From NCBI RefSeq assembly GCF_008831285.2, contig NC_045143.1, positions 10,363,503-10,427,502 of the forward strand: 64,000 nucleotides of DNA. Reading direction: 5' to 3'. The notes beneath the pieces are model-generated. The model searched no databases, was not told the origin of the DNA, and was given only the letters and a program-made list of their open reading frames with translations. This stretch comes from Nymphaea colorata. Its lineage: Eukaryota; Streptophyta; Magnoliopsida; Nymphaeales; Nymphaeaceae. This document shows, piece by piece, positions 1 to 13,200 of the stretch; position 1 is the stretch's first letter, and each line of letters begins with the position of its first letter. The position numbers and the translations under genes were made by a program.

Positions 1-2240
1 ACTAGATGGAAAGGATAAAGGAAAATAAAAAGAATGATGAAGGAAGGCATACATATATGAAAATTTGATAGTGATTATGGTTATTAAGAGTCGGTCACCT
101 ATTTCACTCATGAGGGTTATTTAATACATCATGACATGATGAATGATTGAGAAAAAAACAAATAAAAAGGAATAATGATCATTTTTATCATATAGTATTA
201 GTTCAGTATTAGTTCAGACTTTTTTTTGTTTGTTTTTTTTTCGATCATCCATCACAATTAATGAGAGTTTTCTTGCATAAATTGAATTACTCTACATAAA
301 TAGTGACAGTCATCATTCACTTTCTCTTTTTCTCTCTCTCTCTCTTGCGTTCTCTCTCTTGCCTCTATATATACATAGAGAAAGAGAGAAGGCGAAATTT
401 AATAACTATTTTTATTTGTTTCACTCTCAAAAGTTGCACTAAAATGGAAATTGATAATGCCCGTGATCATGCTCCTCCTCTTCGTCCAATCACTTTAAGA
501 TATCATTTTCCATCTTTGCATGCGTGCATAAATGCATGGAGTGTGGGGTCCTACAAAAATTTAGTCGGATCTGATGTCCACACTTGTCAAAGGTTCCACC
601 TAGTGACATGCGTCAATATACTATTTTTCCTGTGTTAGTATGGTTAATGACTAAATACCTTTAGTTCGAAAAAGCAAACTTTTTGTAAAGGTAAAATTAA
701 AAATTAAAAAAGTAAAAAAAAAATATGAAAGATATTTCTTTTTAAAAATTACCAAAATATCCTTCCCATGTGTCACATAACAGGACACACCTGTTTTGTT
801 GATTTCTTGTTGATAAAAGTGTGAGGCAGGCATCCCTCCTTCTCAAGGGTTGCTGTTTTGGCATGTTGAGCAGGGTTAGAGGTAAGAATTTTTTGTTGTA
901 ATAGTTGAACTAATAGTTTCAAAATTTTAACAATAATTGAATATACTTTTTCAAAATTCTGTTATAACACATAAATTTTTTATTTATTTTTTAAAGATTT
1001 GAGGAATTGTCATGACCCCTGCCTTTTCTCCTGCCTCCACTTCTTATTCTGAAGATGGGAGCATTCCTCATGTTAAGTCAAACGCAGTCCCTTCCCCTTA
1101 GGGCTGTGTTTGTTCTAAATGTTTCTAGGTTCTTAGGAACTGGACATCTCTTTGCTAGGGTCATGAATCAACCATCCTTTTTTGGGAAATTTTTCATTGT
1201 TGCTTATAATAATAAGAAGCTATTACCTTTTTTTACTTTTTTCTAATAAACCATGGTCTTCATGAAAAAGCCAAATAAGGACTTAAAATAAACTGCGGTT
1301 AGCAAGAAAATTATTTTAGCTGCATTTTTTTAATTATCATCGGTTGAAGTAGATTCTTATTTTTTATCAATAAAAATCCCTTCCCTTCCCTCTATCAGTA
1401 AATTGTATCTTCACAATGTTGGCTAACGATTTGTTTTTTCATATTAATAAAGTACCATTAACAATCTGATAGTTTAATGAAAAGTGAGATCCTTATTAAA
1501 AGAAAATATAAAAGATCGTGGCCTTTTTTAAGAATTGTAGGCCAAAAAGCTGGCTAAGAAAAGAGAGCTGAGCCAACCCTTTTCTGCATCCAAAGAAATC
1601 CAAGTTACATTTTGAAGCCCTATGGGGTTCTTTGACAACAGAAACATTATGTAATAAATCACGAAACTGTCACAAAAATTAGGGTAGATTTATGGAGCAC
1701 TAAATCAAATATTCTATGAATTTGTCTCAATATTTAGATTAGATTCATAAAACATTTACAAAATATTTCTAATGCCAAACTTTCCCTATGGGCGGTTCTC
1801 AAATATTTGACATTGTCAGAGTTCTCTGAAACTGTCTTATGGAGCACCAAGAATTTTAATTCAGCAACAAGAATTTTTTTCGTTTAATGAAATTGCCAAC
1901 TCAATTTCTTTGTTTAATTATTGACTCAAAATTTCACGGTGAACCAATCGAGGATAAAAAGGATGCACTTTCGTTCTGAATTCTCCAATCTTGAAATAAG
2001 AAAGATTCTGCTGTTGATATCAAAGCATGGAGTTGCTCATTGAAAGCTCCAAGAGCCGGAGGCACTCCCAAGTCAAATATCGCATTATATATGGAATAAA
2101 AAATGCAGTCATTGGGAGTCCCTTTCATAAATTTATTACAGTTTACTTTCTTGCAATTGGAGCTGAGATTCAAGGGAACATTTCGAAATCCAGATACCTG
2201 AACTATCTTACCAACTCAAAAGGCTTCTATCACTCGCCAT
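1..2240. other. Gene-poor spacer
   Basis: AT-rich sequence with a CT-rich microsatellite near 325-365 and many homopolymer runs. I see no convincing gene. The only stretch with a coding look is a minus-strand open frame at 1934-2173 whose last 45 or so codons lack low complexity, but it has no recognisable domain, no partner exon that I can identify and no clear promoter. It may be a fragment of a decayed gene or chance. Confidence 0.6.
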
Positions 2241-2598
2241 CATAGTCACAACTCACAAAAAACTTTTTTTTTTTTTTTTTGAAAAAAACACGACAAATTA
2301 ACTGGCCTTTTAAAACTTTTAAAAACACATTTTTTTGAAAAAAAAAACATGTTTTTAACGTGTTTTTTCTGTTTTTTCAATGTCAAACAGTTTTTTTTAT
2401 TTTTTATTTTTTATTTGTTGCAAATCAACTTATTTATTCCTATTTGTGTCATTAGTTTCTCATTTATTTTATTTTTTTCTCATTTTTAGCTTTTTAAAAT
2501 TTTAAAAAATTGTTGTATTTTTTTTCTTTTTTTCATTTTTTTCAAGCTCAGAAAAAAACCTCACCATTTAAAACTCTGATACGTTATTTGTGACTATG
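2241..2598. mobile_element. hAT-type MITE, 358 bp
   Basis: Terminal inverted repeats CATAGTCACA (2241-2250) and TGTGACTATG (2589-2598) are flanked by a perfect 8-bp target duplication, CTCGCCAT, at 2233-2240 and 2599-2606. An 8-bp duplication is the signature of the hAT superfamily. The interior is A/T-rich with long T runs and has no coding capacity, so it is non-autonomous. Related termini occur at 23477-23879, 25774-26075 and 41238-41694. Confidence 0.9.
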
Positions 2599-2606
2599 CT
2601 CGCCAT

Positions 2607-4271
2607 AGCTCGATTGACCACCTTAGCTTGGATCGGATCATGAAATAAGAAATGAGAAAAGTACTTTATATTTGATAGTATGGTTTTTGAAAGATTCAAA
2701 TCTGGTTTGGCTCCTTCTGGATCAGCCAGCCAGAGAGAACCCCAACATCTGCATGAGAGATTAGAGTCCAAAGCTGTATTGGAACTTGACTAAACTTAGG
2801 GTTACTTTTACTATATAAAACATGGAATCACATATGCATGTAACTGCGGCCAAAGGTGAAAGTTGTTTTTTAGCGATGTCTAAATTGAGATGTCGACGAA
2901 TATGGATTTTCACTGACATCCAGAGATGGATTTTCACTGACATCCAGAGAACGGCGTCGACGAACATCGGCCTTCACCAATGCATGGAAATTACATTGCA
3001 GTGAAAGTTCCCTTTTTATCGGCGGTCGTTTGTTGGTCATCGGTGAAAAAATGAAAATAATGATTTCACCGACATGTAAGATCCATTGCGTTGGTGAAGA
3101 TGTTTTTCTTACGTTTGTATAACTTACCCTTTCATCGGCACCTTGTGCCTGAACATCGGTAAAAAAAGGCATTCCAAAAGTTTTGCAATACTTTCACTGG
3201 TAATTTTTAATTTACACTTTCATCGACGTCCTACACACAAAGGTAAAGGCTTTTCGAGAAAGTAGCATTTGTTACACTTTATAGTCAATAGGAATGGGGC
3301 CCAGCAATTAAACCAACAGTCGGTTTGCCACTAGCCCGTCATATATCTGACCAGTTACACTATGCCCCTCAGAATGATCTAGTTTGACCATTTGAACACA
3401 TTCTCAACAGCAGCACATCACACATGCACCCATTGAAATCGAATTGAGTTGCATCCCTTCCGACAAATAGATATGCAAAGGATCGTGATCTCTAGAAGAA
3501 CAACTTGTGTGTGCGGTTCCCTAATATTTAGCAAGCTGGAAACGGTTGAGAAGGAATCCTTCTCCAAAAGGAGAGTAGTGTTCGGATTCCAACAACTCAA
3601 GCTCCAAAACAGCCCTAGACCGCGAGAACAAAGTGGCTTTTGCCTATCCCGTACCACCACTAAAAGCTCCAAATACATTTACTTTGAGTTTGACTCACGT
3701 TATTTTTAACGACAAGAGCAGAGCAAAAGGGAGCTTAGCCCTCGATTTTCAGAAAATTTTGAAATTTTTTTATTTGAAAAAAAAAAGACCTTGTATCATT
3801 GGTTAATGTTGTTAAATGTGATGAGGCAAAAATGAAGCACTAAGACTATAAAGTGAGGCAAGACCAATAGAAGCAAAGTGAAGCGTAAGAGGGCAAAAAT
3901 TACAAATTCTTATCCTTCAAAATCATGTCAAAAATAAAAAAACCATTAAAACAACAATTATATAAGTAAAAAACAGGGTGCAGTAAGTTTTGTTGTTTTA
4001 TGATAGATTGGGGAGATTAGCAAAAACCGGCAAGTACTTTATATATGTTTGAGTTTAGGCTAACTAATCTCTTCTGACTGCACCTGAATCCACTGCCCTA
4101 TTTTTCACGCCAAATTTGCAGACCGCGCTTACTATTGTCGTGAATGTTGTCGCTCATTTATCATCAAGAATATAATCGGAATGAAATTATAAAAATTAAG
4201 ATACTATCGGCTATGTTTACCATCAGTCTACATAATCATTTTATTTGTTATTTAAAAAAAAACAACTAATA
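2607..4271. other. Spacer with a cluster of short subterminal-type repeats
   Basis: From about 2870 to 3250 a short motif around CACTGACATCC / ATCGGTGAAA / TTCATCGGC recurs many times in both orientations, including a 24-bp direct repeat (about 2910 and 2934). Dense, inverted short motifs of this kind are seen in subterminal regions of CACTA elements, but I cannot find a CACTA terminus or the 3-bp target duplication. The rest (3260-4271) has no supported gene. A purine-rich decayed repeat lies near 3830-3900. Confidence 0.4.
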
Positions 4272-4719
4272 AAGGTTATGATACTGAAAAAGTGAACTTC
4301 TGTTCAGGGGAGTTTGTTTCTCTCTCCTAGGGCTTAAGAGCGCCCACAGAATCCACGAACGGGGGTGACATGGTGGAACCAGTCTGGAATGGAGAACCCA
4401 TGGTTTTGGGTGGAGTAGCAGAGTTCGCAAACAGGGGAGGGGTATTGCCGTTAGCAACAAATCCCTTACATGCAGGGGCGAAAGGAGGGGGGGCTGCCTA
4501 GGCCATGGCCCCACCCCAGCCAATGAAAAAAAAATTACATTGAAAAAAAATTAAATTTTTTAATTGCGCTATGTATTTTTTGGATTTGAATTCAGTTGGC
4601 CCTACTCGGATTCAGAGGTTGGACTGTCGGCCCGCTCCGGAAAAAAATCCTAGCTTCATTCCTGCTTACATGGTAAGTCTTGGGCATCCATAGTTGATGG
4701 GGGGAGGGGTGAGGCGGAG

Positions 4720-6060
4720 ATGAGATTATCTCCACTAGAGAAGAAGGAGATATCAGGGAAGAAGCGACTGATTATATCACAAAAATCATATGAATTCTTG
4801 TGTCAGCCATTTCAGTTCAATGTCAATGCTACTCTTGCGGGTGGTGCTGGGAAAGGTCATCTTGACTACAGCTTCATTTTCGCTAGCCTCAAAAGCTTAT
4901 GGCCGGGTGTTGCTGATTTAAGGTTCACATCAGTAGGGAAAGGTATGTTTCTCCTTCATACCTCCTCTGAAGTTGATCTTAAATTCATTCGATGGTATGT
5001 CGGTGGGAGACTTCTTATTGCAAATCAATGGCACTCTGGTATGCCCATGCGGATCGAGAGTTCTAACCGTGTCCACATATGGATTAGACTGCCTGATTTA
5101 CTAGTCGAATGGTGGAATCCTTGCATTTTCACTAACATTGCAGAGTTAATAGGAGGCTCATTCGTGGAAGCGGATGAATATACCCGGCATCTTCACTGTT
5201 TTGGCTTTGCTCGCATAAAGATTGAAATACCGTTGGGGTTCAGCTCCATATCAGAGATCAAGATGGAGATTTCAGGGGGAAAGATCTTCGTTCAAGCCAT
5301 TGAATATGAAACTAAAGTTAAGTATTGCCAAGAATGTGGGTCCACAGCTCATTTTGAAGGTTCCTGCGTTGTGAGAGAGGCAGCTACGGAAGGGGAGAAG
5401 GTCACTCCCAGTGGGTGGCATTTGGTTAAAACCACCAGAAGGTGTGTTCCATACAACAAGGATAAAGAGGATCCAGCAAAACAAAACTGATTCCAAGCGC
5501 TTACGCTTCTGGCTGACACGAAAGCGGACGGGGAAAGCTCTGCCAAACGTCTTGGTGGGAGGGATACAGATAGCACAGTAAGGAGGGGGAAGTGCTCAAC
5601 TAATTTGGCGGTTGCTAATAGGGCAGAGGATGGCGCTATTCCAGTTGCACTACCCACGCAGCAAGGCGGTGACAATGTGCAAGCCTCACAAGCTAACTCA
5701 GTGCCTCCAGGGCCATTCCCAAGCATCCCAAAAGGCCTTGTGTATGCTGCAGCAACATATTCTAACCTGCCGCTAGAGTCTAAAAACACCCATATCTGAG
5801 AAGGTGAAGAAACAAACTCTTAAGCACAAGGACGTGAATGGCACCAAAAAGAGAACCAGCCCACCAAAGGAGAGCGACAAAAATGTACAGACAGGTGGGT
5901 GTATACAGGAAAACATTGACCTTACTACGGTGGAGGTTACACCGATGCTCGAGGAAGGACCCCCTTCAGATGAAATAGAAGTTGGCAACGTCGTGGCTAA
6001 GGTTTTTTCAGAGGCCATGGATGATGATCTTGAGGATGATACCTTGACAGTCAGCTCATG
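4720..6060 (+). pseudogene. LINE ORF1 (DUF4283 / zinc knuckle protein), broken
   Basis: The longest intact part is 4720-5490 (256 codons). Its first about 190 residues match the pattern of the plant LINE ORF1 region called DUF4283, followed near residues 204-218 by a CCHC knuckle (CQECGSTAHFEGSC, spacing C-X2-C-X4-H-X4-C), which in this family binds nucleic acid. The frame stops at 5488, continues in the same frame near 5605-5799 and then in another frame at 5804-6061. The C-terminal part is hydrophilic and acidic, as in other ORF1 proteins. It would have acted as an RNA-binding coat or chaperone for the LINE transcript. Confidence 0.75.
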
Positions 6061-9000
6061 AATATTTTGGCTTGGAATGTTCGCGGACCCTTATGAGGTC
6101 TCCCTTCAAAATTGGAATGTTCATCCTCATTGGATCGTTTTACATTTTTCTAAAATTCAGTCGGGTCAGCATTTCGTGGCTATCGGAGTTTACATGCATA
6201 CCGATTTTAGAATAAAAAAGGACCTGTTTTTGAGCCTATGCTCTTTAGTTAATCATTATAGTGTGCCGGTAATTTGCATGGGTGACTTCAATGCTGCCTC
6301 TGATTGCAATGAAAAAATTAAGAGGGCACCGGCTATTCAAGCCTGTATTTCTCTATTTAATTTTGTTTCTCAATCAGCCTTAGTTGAAATATCCTGCCCT
6401 GACATGAAATTCACTTGAACTAACAACCGAGTGAGACAAGAGAATGTCATGTCAAAAATTGATAGGTGCTATGTCTCTCATGATTGGTTGGATGATTCTG
6501 AACTTACCCTGCACTTGGAAGTGCAGCCAATGACCATCTCGGATCACAATTCCATTTTGCTTCATATATCCAAACGTAGGTACAACACTTGGGGTCGTTC
6601 TCCTTTTCGCCACTTTCAGTATTGGCAGAACATGGCAGGTTATAGCGATCTGGTCCGTTCAGCCTAGGCAGTGGATACTAGGGGCTGTGCCATGATCAAG
6701 CTCATAAATAAACTGGAGGCCACTAGGGACAAGCTAAAGGGTTGGTGCAAGTGTGAAGCCTATAATTTCCCTAATCAAATTAAGGCGATAAAGACCAAAA
6801 TCAAGTCCATTCAAACCCAAAGTGAGTGTGACATGCCTGAGGCTATTGAAGAAGAATGCGGATGTAAGCATGAACTATCTAGACTCCTATGGCTTGAAGA
6901 ACGACTTTGGCATCAAAAGTGTAGAATTAAATGGTTGAGGAACGGAGACATGACACGAAATTCTTCCAGGGGATTGCTAATGGCAGGAGGCGTCGTAACA
7001 AGATTGACACTATCTCTCATGAGGGTCGACTTGCGACAGACAGTATTGACATTTTTTCAGCTTGTACCGAGTTTTTCGCCACACTGCTAGGGACCACACA
7101 TGGCTCAGGATGCTTACCTCAATCTATCGCGTCAGGTCTCACTGTGACACTTGAGGAAAATGATGAGTTACTTAAACCTATCACTGATATTGAAATCAAG
7201 TGGGTGGTTATGGAGGCTGATAGGGACTCTACGCCAGGACCAAATGGGTTCGGGAACAGTTTTTTTCAAAGCAACTGGAGCATTGTGCAGAGGCGGTGGG
7301 AGGGGCTATACGTGGGTTTTTCACTACCAGCAGACTGGTGAAAGTAGTTAATAAGACTCACATTGTTCTTCTGCCCAAGGAGCAAGATGTGATGCAGGTG
7401 GAGAAATTTAGGTTCATCTCTCTCTGCAACAGCATACTGAAATTTATCACCAGGATCATTGTCAAACGTATGCAGCCTGTATTGAATAGGATTATCTCCA
7501 AGAACCAAAATGCCTTCTTCCCGGGGAGGTGTAGTTAGGATAGCTTTCTTCTCAACCAAGAAATTGTTCACAATTTTCAAAACAGCAAGAAGAAAGCAGC
7601 TTGTGTGAAAATTGATTTGAGTAAGGCCTATGAGATTGAATTGAGAGTTTTTGCAGGCCACCTTGTGCTACCTTGGATTTCATGAATTGTGGGGAAAGAA
7701 AATTATGATAGTTGTCACCACAGTTAAATCGGCTCTTCTAATCAATGGCAAGGAAGGAACGTGGTTTGAGAACAAGAGAGGACCCAGGCAGCGCGACCCG
7801 CTCTCCCCCAATTTATTTATCACTATGATGGAAATGTTCACGCGCAACATTCATGCTCAAGTTAACAACAATCAAATTAGGATTCCCTTGGGGGCTGGTA
7901 ACACATCCCCTTTCTCCACCTTATATGCAGACGACATCATTTTCTTCATTCAAGGAAGACTTAAAATTTTTTGAAACTTGAAAGCGTGTCTTGATGACTT
8001 CTCCTCTCGCTTAGGCCTTGTCATTGATAATGAAAAAAGTTTAGTTCTTTCATTCAATTTGGATAAGTTCAAACTCAGATAGAGCAGGAAATAGGTTGGC
8101 ATCAAGGACATCTTCCCTCGTGACAGAGGAACAATGCAGACATATAGTCTTACGCTTATCTCAGAAGCTTACTCTTTGGAAACAAAAATGTCTCTCGTTT
8201 GCTGGCTGACTCAGCCTAATAAAGCATGTTCTTTCTATGATGCCTGCCTACTAGAGCTTGGTGATCAAACTTCCTCCCACCACTTGTAAACTACTGAACA
8301 AAATGGCAGCCGAGTTTTTATGGGGTGATACGGTGAACCACAAAGACCATCATCTTATCAAATGGGCTACCTTATGTCTTCCTAAGTCAGAGGGAGGTGT
8401 AGAACTTAGAGACCTTATTGAAACTAATCAGGCCAACTTGGTGTTCTTAGTGTATCGCATGTCACAGCAATCCTCTCCCTGGGCAAAGCTTGTTAGAGGT
8501 CGTTACTATGAGCGAAAAGGCCTGACGGACAGCAGTATAAGGGGTAAAAGAGTGTCCAAAGCATGGCGTACGGCTCTGAGGCTTGGAGTAGGATTAAAGG
8601 TGATGTCCGCTGGAAGATTGACAATGGTGAGCTGGCCAAATTTTGGACTGGCCAGTGGGGAGCAGACCGACTGATAGATAAAATCCCAACTTCCCATCTA
8701 CATTTGGTTTGTGACACGATTAGGAGCAATGTTAAAGATATTATGGAAGTGAATAGGGATTACATTAGTCACTTCCTTGCTAGATTAAACATTCCTTTCA
8801 ACTGTCCTAATCTTGAGGATGAGCAGCCAGATGTCTTGGTATGGAGACATGGAGATCAAAGGGATTTCAAATGGCATGAACTATGAAGAAATGTCTTCGT
8901 GTGGGAAGGGAGAGGACTTCCAAGAGCCACCTGCACTCTTTATTTAGGTGTCTGAGGACGCCTTCCTACCAATAGTTATGTGCAAAAACAGGGTCAATCC

Positions 9001-9846
9001 CTCGCTTTGAGGTGCCCTGTCTGCCAGCATGAGATCGAAGACCTCAAACATGTGTTCTTCACATGTAAAGGAGTCCGGTCTATCTGGAATTGCATTTTTG
9101 ATAAATTTGGGAGGGCCAAACAGTGGCATAGGAGTCCCGATAACATAATGCAAGGTCTTATCTGGTGGCAGCATTGATAAATGCTGAAAAGACAATTTCC
9201 ATATGGCGATATGGTTCATTTGGAAAACTCGTAATTACAGCAAGCATAAAGGCGATCTTCTTATTGGCAACTTGGCGACACAGTTTTGGATGCACTGCAG
9301 CGAGTTCTGGTAGAATTTCCATTGGAAAGGAACCGAGCATAACAAAATTCGTAATTGGCTTCGCTCTGGAATTCCATGGAGCAATGGAGTCGTTTATGAT
9401 GATAAATGGGTTGAAATCAGCATTTCTTCGTGGTGCAAGGGCAGCAAAAGAGGAGTGGCAGGCCTCATTAGAAACGTCTCTGAAGGGTTTCGGTTAGGCT
9501 TGGCTTGCTGGTTCAGGAACTACACAGGGTGGTGGGAGACAGAGGTTCTTCTGGAATGCATTGGTCACATGGTGAACATTGAAGATAACTTTGGGCGTAT
9601 TTATTTGCAGGCCAATGATGGAGATTGGAAGCAGCACTTATGCAACATCATTGAACGTCAAACAGAAACAGCAAATCTTTTTATGAGGAGCAACAACTTT
9701 CTTAATAGGCTTTCCATTAGCAAGGGATGGCCGCTTGCTGAAGCTACTCACCTTTTGTTTACTATTCCGGTCAATGGTTTGTATAGGAAATGGATTTCCC
9801 ATGACAACATGTGGGATCCATTCAACGAAAGTCACACTATGAGTTG
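6058..9846 (+). pseudogene. LINE ORF2 polyprotein (endonuclease, reverse transcriptase, zf-RVT, RNase H), broken
   Basis: ORF2 opens at ATG 6058 with the classic MNILAWNVRG start, directly after ORF1, then hits a stop 12 codons in. Endonuclease-like sequence follows, with a MGDFNA motif near 6281 and an SDHN motif near 6541, but the first part of the endonuclease is deleted. Reverse transcriptase blocks follow: a TPGPNGF-like block near 7230, IDLSKAYE near 7610 and the catalytic YADD at 7924-7935. A zinc-binding zf-RVT block (CPVCQ...HVFFTC, 9013-9066) and an RNase H-like tail (about 9400-9846) end it. At least eight frame changes or stops separate these blocks, so no active enzyme is encoded. 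Confidence 0.85.
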
Positions 9847-10026
9847 AGGTTATGTGGGGACCCATTTTTTGTTGTACATATTACTTTATTTTGTTGCAAT
9901 AAAAGGTTGGGAGCCTAACCCCCACTCACCCATTGTCCGGAAGGTTATGATACTAACGGCTCATAATCAGTCTACATAGTCACTATAGACTAACGGCTCA
10001 TGATCACTACATAATCACCATAAGAG

Positions 10027-10027
<1 letters not shown>

Positions 10028-10062
<35 letters not shown>
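10028..10062. repeat. (GA)n microsatellite
   Basis: About 17 uninterrupted GA units immediately downstream of the LINE and about 190 bp beyond the 3' end of the Ycf45-like coding region. Confidence 0.9.
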
Positions 10063-10063
<1 letters not shown>

Positions 10064-10254
10064 GCTTTTCCTTTTATTTTGTCGAGTAATCAAGATTTTC
10101 ATTTTGTTGAACAATCAGATTACAAATATAATACAACATGAATGCGATATACAATGATTAAAATGAATTTCATATACACGCTGCTAATGGACATCATCTT
10201 ACAGATTGGATGGTTGAAAGGGAAATCAACCTTCCCGCAATCTGCCGGTTTAGG

Positions 10255-13200
10255 TTACTCAGGCAGCAGAGGCAGCCGGGTGACGCTTGTTCCTCCACCG
10301 TTACTGGTTAGTGTATCAAACCCCAACATGGAGTCTCTAGAAGAAGCCGGGAGCTTAGCAGATGAAGACGACTTTGTGTTTTTAATCCTCTGCGGAAGAA
10401 TCTGCAGCCTTGAGTTCAGTTCTGTCCCTGATCTCTCTGCAGTTAGCTGATAGCTTTCTACAAGCTCCAACTGACGAGCAATTATCTGAGAGCATCTTGG
10501 CAATAGTTCTACAGGCTCTCCACCAGGGATCACAATGTACTCAATTGCAAGGCGAACCTCCTAAGTGTAGGTATAATAAATAAAATCAAAATTTAACACA
10601 AGAAACAAAAGGTCTACAATGTGGCTTCATAGAATGGAAAGCACTTCCAACTGGATCCTATATACATAAGTTTAGGTTGCGTTTGAAAGCTTTGGATCTT
10701 ATATTTGAGGCTGCATAAAAAGGTACGCTTTGAGAGATCCTCAGTTTGCATTTCATGTTAAAATTCATGGATGTAAGAACAGATCATCACGGATCCCATA
10801 TCCATGGTGAAACAAACATAACCTCGATTTAGGTATATGATTCCAGAGACAGCTCACAGTAAATATATAGAGTGCAATTTGTTATAAACCTTCACAAAAC
10901 ACGTAAACAAATTCTTTTTTTTTTCTTTGGCTTCACAGAAAATTAACATCCTTTGATCGATTAGAATTGAAGAAAAAAGAATGCAACAGGATACTGAATT
11001 ATAAAAAACAACAACCACTGGAGGAATAATTTTCAACTAATTGTTCTATATCATAACTTTTTGAAATGCTTTAATTTTCAAATTAAGCTGCGGGGATTCC
11101 CTATAAACCAAAAGACTAAGAGACAGGAGGGAGTTGCAACATAAACAAAAGTTACACGAATGTTTTTCTGGTCATATGAATTTTTTAGTTTGAAGTGCTT
11201 CTAGGCAGTCCAAACAAACATTATTGTCTATATTCTTTACCCTTTTCTATGTCTTCTGTTCTAGACTTCTAGTACGTTATGGAAATGGAATTTTTTAGAG
11301 AACCCCATTTTGACACTTTTCTTCCCTCTTTAACTTTTCCCCTTTCTTTGTTGAATAGGACGACATAGGTCTTTTATCAGGTCTGCTGCATAGCGCCTGT
11401 AAGTACATAGCATCAACTACCATGCCATGTAAAGGTCCCTTGGATCCACCAAAAACTGGGAGAAACGAGGTGAAATGGAGGTTTCATAAGAACCCTACTG
11501 GCTACTGCTTCACATTCTCACCTGATGTTGTTTTGAGACAAAAAGGGGATACTTAGAGTTTCATATGAAAAGAACACTTCCTGTGATTTAGATCATGAAA
11601 CAAATGCACTCTTGTGAAAGTCCCAAATGTTTCCTCTGACAAAAGATGCAGTAGGAGCTCCAGCCAACAGGAAAATTATGAAGGGCCATGACAAAACACT
11701 TGAAGCAAAGAATCTCAAAGAATTCAAGAAATGTCAACGAAAAATCGAATGAATTTATTACTTCACGTGAATATAGAAATGATGAAAATGGCAAAATGCT
11801 TTGCCATCATACAAATTGACCTTCACCGTGGAAGGTTTTAGAATTAGCACCTATAGACTAGAAAAAACCCAAAACAGGCTAAGTCATGTTCCTATGGTAT
11901 TAACAAAGAAAATCCGACTTGATAGGTGCATTTAATCATGGGAAATTGGTCAAATCATACTAAAGGATTGATACATGTGTAATCAAAACGGGATTGAGCA
12001 TCAAATTATTGATCTTGAGTCCTTGACTCGCTATTTTGAGCATTATGCAAATCTTTTCTCTAGATATTAGCTTTGTCCTTTAGTTCTCCAACAGATTAGC
12101 AGAATGCTTCTGTGCGCTCGAGTTTACTAATCAAATTTAGACCCATCAAAACATACAGATAACTATAAACAGCCAATTAGAGAACGTGGAAATGCAAAAA
12201 AAGAGTGTGCACTCACCTCTAGCGCATCAATCTCCTCAAGGGAGGGTTTTCTTGCTGGTGCATCATCTTCAACCTCAATACTTCCATAGACAGGATCAAC
12301 TGGCCTGTTTTGTGCAGCTCCAAAATTATCCATCCCAAGGATCATGCGGATTGCCTTCACCATTTGAGCCATAGTATTTTTCTGTAGTACAACAAATAGA
12401 AGTTGATGCAGGTTTGAAAAATTAGAACACTGTAAAATCAACAGAAAAACTATGTGTACCTTAATCACAAATATTGGCAGCTGATGAAATTTTGCAACCC
12501 CACGAATCCAAGGATTCTGCTTAATCTCAGAATTTAGCGCAAGAATTGCATCTGCTGATCCAATATCGTCAGTTATCTCTATGTCATTCTCTATGCCCAT
12601 TACTTCTGCCACTTGTAACAGATCAGCTTCCAAAATCTGAATATGAAAGAAATTGACAGATTAGGATATCACTTACATGAGCGAATTGTCATCTTATAAT
12701 GATGAGGAAACCTTAGTTCCATGCATTTAATTCTATCAAAATTATGCCCATATAAAATGCTCTAAGATTAGCTTCTTCTATGATTTTTGTGTAATATTTT
12801 TCTAAATGTTAATGAAGAAAGTTTGGTCAAAGGACATAAAGTTCAAGAACAGTGGGCCTCACAGGGAAAAAAGGAAAAGAGAAAATACTTATGATATGAA
12901 AAATCAATTGTTGCGGAGCTTAATGTTTTCTCAATTTCCACACCTTGTAAGTGTACAAGCGTACTGGCATTGACTGATAGCTGGATGATCTACCCACAGG
13001 CTTGCTAACAAGTCCAGTAGACGCATCTATACCAGCTTCTGGAATCTTCTCTTCAACATTATTAATACTAGTGCCAGAAACCTCAGTTAGATACTTCTCA
13101 GGAACCAACCTAGACTGTGCATGCTCGCCAAGCATGCCATCCATGTGCCGCACTTCAAATAGAGGAGGCTTCCCTGGAAATAAAGCTCATCAGTAACAGC

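Larger units (their letters stand above)
4286..9940 (+). mobile_element. Decayed L1-type LINE with 14-bp target duplication
   Basis: The insertion is bounded by an exact 14-bp direct repeat AAGGTTATGATACT (4272-4285 and 9941-9954), as expected from target-primed reverse transcription. In order it carries ORF1 with a DUF4283-like region and a zinc knuckle, then ORF2 with endonuclease, reverse transcriptase, zf-RVT zinc-binding and an RNase H-like tail. Both ORFs are broken by stops and frameshifts, so it is dead. The 3' end lacks a clear poly(A) and ends in a short tail after CAATAAAAGG. The full arrangement is typical of plant non-LTR elements annotated as 'DUF4283/reverse transcriptase zinc-binding' proteins. 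Confidence 0.9.

Noticed and set aside
4266-4523. 85-codon minus-strand frame
   Set aside because: It lies in the 5' untranslated part of the LINE on the opposite strand; its Pro/Leu-rich composition reflects GC-rich non-coding sequence.
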